Source of the DNA: Candidatus Latescibacterota bacterium
GTDB lineage: Bacteria; JAAXHH01; JABIQT01
DNA length: 11,353 nucleotides
Direction: 5' to 3'
Assembly (NCBI GenBank): GCA_018667995.1
Contig: JABIQT010000393.1
Span: 1-11,353 of the forward strand
The position numbers and the translations under genes are program-made. Positions within the stretch are counted from its first letter, which is position 1. Every line of letters begins with the position of its first letter. The notes under the pieces were generated by a model. That model was not told where the DNA came from. It made no database searches and worked only from the letters and a program-made list of their open reading frames with translations. Positions 6,412 through 11,353 of the stretch are shown piece after piece.

Positions 6412-7836
6412 TTACCGGGCGGATTCCGATTCCCCTATAAATCGCAGTCGTCTCTGCAGAATGCGCACATGCTCCAAGGTAAGGTGCTCGTCCCACCCGT
6501 CACCTCGGGCCAGCAGTTCGAGATCCCGGATCAGTGATTGTTTACCGGGATCAGAGGCCTGATCATGCCATTCGTGAGGATCCTCCGTCAAATCAAAGAG
6601 CGTGGGCGGATGTCCTGCCGCGAAGCTAGCCTTGCAGCCATCTCGCAGAACCATTCTCATGGGCACGCGGGTACCCACACAGGCATAGTCTGCGATCACC
6701 ACTCTTCCCGGCCAAGATTCACTCGGAGTCTCCACGAGAGGCACAAGTGAGCGCCCAGGCATTTCTTCTATCCAAGATTCATAGCCAGCCAGTTCAGCCA
6801 CCGTCGGAAACCAATCGATGTGGGACACATGCGCGCCACATCTGCTACCACCCTTGCGGTAGTTTGGGGGCACGATGACGAGTGGCGTTCGCACACTATC
6901 CTCATAGAAATTGAGCTTAGACCAAAGGCCATGTTCCCCCAGGTTTTCGCCGTGATCGGACATATATACGATCCAGGTATTGTCAGACATGCCCAGCTCT
7001 TCCAGATGATGCACTAATCGTCCAATCATATCATCAACCTGTGTGATCATAGCATAATAGCAACGGCGGGCCATTCGTACGAGATCGTCGGTGAGCCCGT
7101 CATCCGTCAAGCCCAGAAACTTACGGCTATCGTGGAGTTGCTGCGGAATAAGCGACGCATAGCTCTCTCCGCCTGGCGGCGTTCGGGGCAGCGGGATCTC
7201 CAATCCTTCGTACCTATCGAACCATGGTTGTGAGATCCGAAAGGGAAAATGTGGCTGAAAGAAGCCCACCGTCATGGCCCAGGGATCACTGTCCTGTGCG
7301 CGAGAATCAAGCTCGGCCATGGCAGCGTCAAATACACCACGGTCATAGATTTCTGCTCGTGTGGGCTCGTCTTGGGAGCCCGAGGCATTGACCGCCTCCA
7401 GCATCACATGGCTGTCGACCTGCGGCTCGCCCCAATCGGCATAGGCATGCGGAGAAACAGGATCCGCGCCCGCATACTGTGGAAATATCCGATGCTCGAA
7501 ACCATGCATGGTATCAGGACCGACAAAATGCATGCGTCCACAGATAGTAGTCCGGTAGCCGGCGCGACGAAGCACATGAGACCAGGTTGGCAAATCGCTT
7601 CTCAAGGGCGATCCCAGCTCCCATACGCCGTGCTCGGGCGCGAGCTGCCCGGTCATAAAACTGGCTCGCGAAGGGGTACACATGGGGTAAGCTGAATAGG
7701 CAGAGGTAAATGTCAACCCGCGGTCCATAAGCGCGTTCAGGGCGGGAGTTTGAGCCACTGGATGCCCGAGCTGACCGATGGCATCGGGAGCGTGCTGATC
7801 GCTCATGATAACCAGGATATTGGGCTTTGAAGACAT
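6412..7836 (-). CDS. Type I formylglycine-dependent sulfatase, choline-sulfatase-like
   Basis: A 474-residue sulfatase. The start is the ATG at 7834-7836, with GAAGGG about ten bases upstream. The N-terminus NILVIMSDQHAPDAIGQLG supplies metal ligands Asp13 and Gln14. The signature CTPSRASFMTGQ starts at Cys53, the residue that is converted to formylglycine in active enzymes. TTICGRMHFVGPDTMHGFEHR (96-116) resembles the corresponding block of choline sulfatase (BetC); the usual active-site Lys is Arg101 here. YMSDHGENLGEHGLWSK (291-307) supplies Asp294, His295 and Lys307. There is no signal peptide, so the enzyme is probably cytoplasmic, as BetC is. It would hydrolyse a sulfate ester, releasing sulfate and an alcohol; the identity of the substrate cannot be read from the sequence. 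A formylglycine-generating (anaerobic or aerobic) partner is not in the window. It is transcribed divergently from the NHL operon. Confidence 0.9.
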   Translation of the reverse strand: MSSKPNILVIMSDQHAPDAIGQLGHPVAQTPALNALMDRGLTFTSAYSAYPMCTPSRASFMTGQLAPEHGVWELGSPLRSDLPTWSHVLRRAGYRTTICGRMHFVGPDTMHGFEHRIFPQYAGADPVSPHAYADWGEPQVDSHVMLEAVNASGSQDEPTRAEIYDRGVFDAAMAELDSRAQDSDPWAMTVGFFQPHFPFRISQPWFDRYEGLEIPLPRTPPGGESYASLIPQQLHDSRKFLGLTDDGLTDDLVRMARRCYYAMITQVDDMIGRLVHHLEELGMSDNTWIVYMSDHGENLGEHGLWSKLNFYEDSVRTPLVIVPPNYRKGGSRCGAHVSHIDWFPTVAELAGYESWIEEMPGRSLVPLVETPSESWPGRVVIADYACVGTRVPMRMVLRDGCKASFAAGHPPTLFDLTEDPHEWHDQASDPGKQSLIRDLELLARGDGWDEHLTLEHVRILQRRLRFIGESESAR

Positions 7837-8057
7837 GGTTTCGTTACCCTTCGATAGAGAGATGGTTGGTCAGCATATTATAGACATTTAAGAGAGGTAC
7901 GCAATCGCAATGGAGATTCTGGTTGCCATCAATCGTAGTGACGGATACAATCGTATCATTAAATCGCACCGCCATCATGCTATCTTCTATTATATCGGGC
8001 AAACTGATACTGCCCATCCAAACTGTGTGCCGACAGCATTACGGACTGACATCCAAT
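7837..8057. promoter_or_regulatory. Divergent region between the sulfatase and the NHL operon
   Basis: About 220 bases from the sulfatase ATG to the chosen start of the NHL protein. An AT-rich block, CATATTATAGACATTTAAG (near 7874-7892), is a plausible promoter core for the plus-strand operon, but no clear -35 is paired with it. AGAGAGG (7891-7897) lies 12 bases before an ATG at 7910 that opens a 72-codon frame ending at 8128, overlapping the NHL start. I see no coding character in that frame. Confidence 0.3.
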
Positions 8058-10175
8058 ATGAACATCTCCGAGTATCTTCATTCCCTGGAAAGAGGCAGAA
8101 TATCGACCATCGCCGGCGCCGGATATAGCGATGGCGTCCCTGCCAAAGAAGCCGACGCAGGCTGGCCGCTTGGCGTTGTACGGCGTCCCGACGGCGACCT
8201 GATCGTCAATGACTACTGGGGCCACAGGATCTGGCGAATCGACAAGGAAGGCATCCTGCACAGATTTGCAGGTGATGGGATACCAGGCTGCTCGCCCAGT
8301 GGCTTGCCGGCTCTTGACGCACATCTTCATGAACCGCATGACCTTGCCCAGGATGAACATGGCAACCTCTTCTTTTCCGAATTGGGCGCGAGAAGCAACC
8401 TGATCCGACGAATCGACTATAAAACAGGCGTACTGACCACTGTAGCGGGATCAGGCAGAATAGGACGTGGCGGCGACGGTGGACTGGCCTTGGACGCGGA
8501 ACTCGACTGCGCATGTGGTGTGGCTGTAGATGATCACGGTGACATCTACATTTCCAGTGAATGGATGAATAACATTCGCCGGGTGGACTATAGAACCGGT
8601 CTCATTGATACCGCATATGGACATAGCGCTCGGCACTACCCCAGTGAAGCAGGCGACAGTCGACCGGCGGCCGGACCGAAATTGAGCCTGGGCGGCTACC
8701 ATGGGGATGGCGGTCCTGCGAAAGAGGCAGGTTTCAACCATCCCGAGCATCTTGCCTTCGACTCCCATTACAATCTATACGTTTGCGACAACTCCAACGA
8801 CCGAATACGAAGAATCGATCGTAAGACAGGGATCATAAACACGGTTCTGGGAAACGGTCAACGGTCTTCGAACGGGGATGGCGGCCCAGCAACTGAGGCG
8901 AGCACACTCATGCCCGATGCCATCTGTCTCGACCGTGATGACAATCTCTACGTGGGTGAAAAATACGGCTTTCGCATACGTAAAGTGGAAGCCACTACGG
9001 GACTGGTTACCACCCTGGCAGGAAATGGTGTGCCGGGCTTCGGAGAGGAGGGGCTCCACGGTTCGGAGACCCACTGCAACTCCGTCGAAGCAGGAATTTT
9101 CGCGGATCCCGACGGCACCGTCTTCTGGGGCGACTGTTCGGGCCGTCTCCGGCAGTACGACGGCGAAACTGGTGTCGTAACGACCGTGTTTGGGGGTACC
9201 AGTGTTCATGACGGTGAAATCGCGTCCAACGCCTTTTTCTGTGGTCCGAGCGGCATAGATGTGGATACACAGGGCCATATCTATATCGCCGACACTTGGG
9301 GTCAGCGCATTCGCCGTATCGACCCGCGAACTGGTGTCATAACCACTATTGCTGGCCAAGGCACCCGGGCATACGGCGGTGATAACGGACCAGCGGATGG
9401 CGCCCATCTGGGCAACCCCTATGACGTGTCAGTTGACAGTAGGGGGCGGGTCGTCATTGCCGACAATAGACACGGACATGTGCGCCGGGTAGACGAGGAT
9501 GGCGTGATCAGAAATGTAGCCGGTGCGGCCTATCTATGGGACAAAGGAGATGGTGGTCCAGCTGTCAACGCCAATTTCATCAGCGTCACGTCTGTCGCCC
9601 ATGATCTCCACGGCAATATCTATGTAGGCGATTCTGGTGCAGGACGTATTCGACGTATAGATGCACCTACCGGCGTAATCACCAGTGTGGCCGGAACAGG
9701 AATACCGGGCTACACTGGTGATGATGGCGCCGCCACTTCGGCACGTATCGGCGCCCCGAGAGCTATGAGATTTGATCGTGCAGGAAATCTATTTTTTGCC
9801 GATCGCGCCCACCACACTATTCGAAGATTGGACGCAGTTAGTGGTATTATATCAACGGTGGCAGGCACTGGGACTGCCGGATATTCTCCGGATGGTACTT
9901 ACGCGTTGGGAGCCAATCTCCATGAACCATGCGGCCTGGCCATCTCGGCAGCGGGGGAGATCTACTTCTCGGATACCAGAAACAATCTCGTGCGTCGCAT
10001 CACCCAAAACGGCAGAATAGAAACGGTGGCGGGCTGCTCCGAAGCGGGGGACTATGGAAACCGTTCCTTGGAAGCCGGTCTTAACGAGCCGTATGGCCTC
10101 TGCTTCTTCAGTGAGAATGTCCTTCTAATCTGCGACCATTGGAACAACAAGATAAAGGCCATAAGAACCGAATGA
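8058..10175 (+). CDS. Cytoplasmic NHL-repeat protein with about 12 repeats (double beta-propeller)
   Basis: From the ATG at 8058 this is a 705-residue protein; the frame is open further upstream to 7923, and ATG 7977 is an alternative start. None of these has a strong ribosome binding site. I prefer 8058 because MNISEYLHSLERGRISTIAG leads straight into the first repeat. The rest is twelve NHL-type repeats of about 55-60 residues. The core of each reads GDGGPAxxA, then D-GN-Y/F-ADxxNxRIRR(I/V)D, then TG(V/I)ITTVAG. The motif degenerates in repeats 1, 2, 6, 7, 11 and 12. Repeats 4 and 6 carry small insertions. Twelve repeats fit two six-bladed propellers. No signal peptide or membrane segment is evident, unlike the secreted NHL gene at 949. 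NHL propellers usually bind protein, RNA or small-molecule partners; a peptidyl-alpha-hydroxyglycine lyase role is possible for the family but nothing here singles it out. The stop at 10173-10175 overlaps the ATG of the ACT gene. Confidence 0.85.
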   Translation: MNISEYLHSLERGRISTIAGAGYSDGVPAKEADAGWPLGVVRRPDGDLIVNDYWGHRIWRIDKEGILHRFAGDGIPGCSPSGLPALDAHLHEPHDLAQDEHGNLFFSELGARSNLIRRIDYKTGVLTTVAGSGRIGRGGDGGLALDAELDCACGVAVDDHGDIYISSEWMNNIRRVDYRTGLIDTAYGHSARHYPSEAGDSRPAAGPKLSLGGYHGDGGPAKEAGFNHPEHLAFDSHYNLYVCDNSNDRIRRIDRKTGIINTVLGNGQRSSNGDGGPATEASTLMPDAICLDRDDNLYVGEKYGFRIRKVEATTGLVTTLAGNGVPGFGEEGLHGSETHCNSVEAGIFADPDGTVFWGDCSGRLRQYDGETGVVTTVFGGTSVHDGEIASNAFFCGPSGIDVDTQGHIYIADTWGQRIRRIDPRTGVITTIAGQGTRAYGGDNGPADGAHLGNPYDVSVDSRGRVVIADNRHGHVRRVDEDGVIRNVAGAAYLWDKGDGGPAVNANFISVTSVAHDLHGNIYVGDSGAGRIRRIDAPTGVITSVAGTGIPGYTGDDGAATSARIGAPRAMRFDRAGNLFFADRAHHTIRRLDAVSGIISTVAGTGTAGYSPDGTYALGANLHEPCGLAISAAGEIYFSDTRNNLVRRITQNGRIETVAGCSEAGDYGNRSLEAGLNEPYGLCFFSENVLLICDHWNNKIKAIRTE

Positions 10176-10549
10176 GGCAACTTGAGCTGACAGTCCTTCC
10201 CGAGAAATTTCATATCTGTCGATTCGCCCCAGACGCTCCAATACCATCGAAAATTGGAGACCTGCCCTTCTGGTCAATCACAAAGACCCGGGACGAGTTA
10301 TCCGTAGTTTTACCCGACTACGCAGCACCCAAGGACCAACTGACCGAAGCAGGTTGGCGTGCTCTGATGGTGGTCGGACCACTTGATTTCAGCCTGACCG
10401 GCATACTGGCGTCGTTGGCGCAGCCACTCGCAGATGCAGACATCAGCATATTTGCCATCTCTACATTTGACACGGATTATATCCTCGTCAAAGACGATCA
10501 TCTGAATACCGCCGCTGGAATTCTCAGGAAAAACGGACATCGTATTTAA
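10172..10549 (+). CDS. Small ACT-domain protein (ACT_7/CASTOR-like)
   Basis: A 125-residue protein. The ATG at 10172 overlaps the NHL stop as ATGA (10172-10175), the classical sign of translational coupling; an in-frame TTG at 10139 is less likely. The sequence shows a family pattern I recognise: LPEKFHICRFAPDAPIP, FWSITKTRDELSVVLP (about 33-48), GWRALMVVGPLDFSLTGILASL (61-82) and ISIFAISTFDTDYILVK (91-107). This corresponds to the ACT domain of the ACT_7 type, found alone in bacteria and related to the amino-acid-sensing domains of CASTOR proteins. Such domains usually bind amino acids at a subunit interface. It is presumably a cytoplasmic sensor or effector protein without catalytic residues. 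It is followed by the DoxX gene 17 bases downstream. Its partner could be the NHL protein encoded just upstream. Confidence 0.88.
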   Translation: MRQLELTVLPEKFHICRFAPDAPIPSKIGDLPFWSITKTRDELSVVLPDYAAPKDQLTEAGWRALMVVGPLDFSLTGILASLAQPLADADISIFAISTFDTDYILVKDDHLNTAAGILRKNGHRI

Positions 10550-10555
10550 GCCCAA

Positions 10556-10561
10556 AGGAGG
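10556..10561 (+). promoter_or_regulatory. Strong ribosome binding site of the DoxX-family gene
   Basis: AGGAGG at 10556-10561. Two adjacent ATGs follow, at 10564 and 10567. The first is only two bases away, too close; the second is five bases away, which is in the normal range, so 10567 is the preferred start. Confidence 0.75.
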
Positions 10562-10566
10562 ATATG

Positions 10567-11022
10567 ATGAATGCAATAAAAAGATTCATAGCGCGGCCAA
10601 ACCACAATTACGATCTTGGCCTTGTAGTACTGCGATTTGGATTTGGCCTGTGCATGGCATTGTTTCACGGCTGGGGTAAAATCTCCGGCGGCCCGGAACG
10701 CTGGGAGGGCGTCGGTGGCAGCATGCAGAATCTGGGCATAGATTTCTTCCCTACCTTTTTCGGTTTCATGGCCGGATTCTCCGAATTCTTTTGTGCGATC
10801 TTTATCATTCTCGGTGTGTTTTTCCGACCCGCGACGGCACTGCTCGGATTTACCATGATGGTGGCCGCAATCAGACACCTGAGCCTGCCTGAGGATGCCC
10901 CGAACTCCGGATTCTCGGGCGCCGCACACGCCATTGAGTACATGGTGCTCTGTATCGGACTGTATTTCTCGGGGCCAGGCAAATACAGTTTCATCAGACC
11001 AGATGATGAGCGAGGTCGATGA
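10567..11022 (+). CDS. DoxX-family integral membrane protein
   Basis: A 151-residue protein with four hydrophobic segments (about residues 16-36, 61-84, 88-106 and 120-137). The start is discussed under the ribosome binding site; ATG 10564 would add one Met. The first segment has LVVLRFGFGLCMALFHGWGKI, matching the DoxX pattern of a helix with an Arg near its start and an HGxxK end. The third segment is followed by FRPATALLGFTMMVAA, and the last part has HAIEYMVLCIGLYFSGPGKYS, again typical of DoxX. DoxX proteins lie in the inner membrane; some are linked to redox or quinone-related systems, but most members have no defined role. The stop at 11020-11022 overlaps the start of the next gene, so both are probably co-translated. 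Confidence 0.88.
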   Translation: MNAIKRFIARPNHNYDLGLVVLRFGFGLCMALFHGWGKISGGPERWEGVGGSMQNLGIDFFPTFFGFMAGFSEFFCAIFIILGVFFRPATALLGFTMMVAAIRHLSLPEDAPNSGFSGAAHAIEYMVLCIGLYFSGPGKYSFIRPDDERGR

Positions 11023-11353
11023 TGTCGAGCCCCAACATTGAGGAGCAGACGCTCCGCGTCGGTGTAATCTCAGATACCCACGGCTTGCTCCGACCAGAGG
11101 CACTGGCCGCCATGCAAGGCTCAAACGTGATTATCCACGCAGGTGACGTGGGAAAACCAGAGATTCTCGAGGCACTGGAATCGATCGCCCCCACCCACAC
11201 TGTTCGCGGTAACGTCGACTACGATCCATGGACGGAACGACTGCCTACTACCGCAGCCGTTGAAGTGGGCGGCGCGTCGATCTTCGTGGTCCATAACATT
11301 GAGGATCTGAACATCGAACCTTCGACAGCCGGGTTCGGCATGGTCGTATATGG
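11022..11353 (+). CDS. Metallophosphoesterase of the YfcE-like family, cut off at the right edge
   Basis: The first 110 residues of a calcineurin-like metallophosphoesterase; the gene continues past the window. Starts at 11019 and 11022 are in the same frame and overlap the DoxX stop; GAGG at 11012-11015 lies six bases from 11022 and three from 11019, favouring 11022. The metal-binding motifs are in order: VISDTHG (Asp18, His20), IIHAGDVG (Asp42), VRGNVD (Asn64, Asp66) and FVVH (His91). The last visible bases give VVYG, which fits the start of the expected GHSH metal site just outside the window. This pattern fits the small YfcE/MJ0936 phosphodiesterase group, normally 150-180 residues and cytoplasmic. 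It probably hydrolyses phosphodiesters; the natural substrate in this organism is unknown. It is the last visible gene of the NHL-ACT-DoxX operon. Confidence 0.9.
   Translation, partial: MSSPNIEEQTLRVGVISDTHGLLRPEALAAMQGSNVIIHAGDVGKPEILEALESIAPTHTVRGNVDYDPWTERLPTTAAVEVGGASIFVVHNIEDLNIEPSTAGFGMVVY

Noticed and set aside
7910-8128. A 72-residue reading frame overlapping the NHL start
   Set aside because: Its composition (many His, Arg, Ile and no recognisable pattern) and its overlap with a well-supported frame indicate chance; it is kept only as a low-interest remark.
8775-9407. A 210-residue frame on the minus strand inside the NHL gene
   Set aside because: It is antisense to six clear NHL repeats whose codon pattern explains the open frame; no motif and no ribosome binding site support it.
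10546-11124. A 192-residue minus-strand frame covering the DoxX gene
   Set aside because: It lies opposite a well-supported DoxX gene with a strong ribosome binding site and shows no membrane or domain pattern of its own.

Overview
The window carries ten genes (counting one broken gene once) in an estimated 50-55% GC background. The lineage is probably an uncultured, possibly marine bacterium of the Fibrobacteres-Chlorobi-Bacteroidetes (FCB) superphylum or a neighbour such as Latescibacterota. This is inference. It rests on a C-terminal sorting domain of the type IX secretion system (T9SS) joined to dockerin-like repeats, and on the mix of phytanoyl-CoA-dioxygenase-type, SDR, sulfatase and NHL-repeat genes common in such genomes. 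No rRNA, tRNA, CRISPR array, insertion sequence or phage gene was recognised.

Left part (1-4129, all + strand). A membrane protein enters from the left edge and ends at 535. After a 413-base gap comes a large surface-protein gene (949-3440) encoding a Sec signal peptide, a six-repeat NHL propeller, a cohesin-like domain, two dockerin-type repeats, a second cohesin-like region and a T9SS sorting domain. It is split between two reading frames. The break coincides with a perfect 14-base tandem duplication (2467-2494); removing one copy restores a continuous 825-residue protein. This is the most striking observation in the window. A small predicted lipoprotein gene (3488-4129) follows 47 bases later.

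Middle part (4180-7836). An SDR oxidoreductase (minus strand) and a phytanoyl-CoA-dioxygenase-family Fe(II)/2-oxoglutarate enzyme (plus strand) are divergent across a 412-base region that holds an inverted repeat directly before the SDR ribosome binding site. A type I sulfatase resembling choline sulfatase lies on the minus strand. Together these look like a small-molecule catabolic or detoxification neighbourhood, but no substrate can be read from the sequence.

Right part (8058-11353, + strand). A likely four-gene operon: a second NHL protein with about 12 repeats (two six-bladed propellers) and no signal peptide, a small ACT-domain protein whose ATG overlaps the NHL stop codon, a DoxX-family membrane protein with a strong ribosome binding site, and a YfcE-like metallophosphoesterase that overlaps the DoxX stop and runs off the right edge. 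The tight coupling of a cytoplasmic double propeller with an amino-acid-sensing-type ACT protein is the second point of interest.
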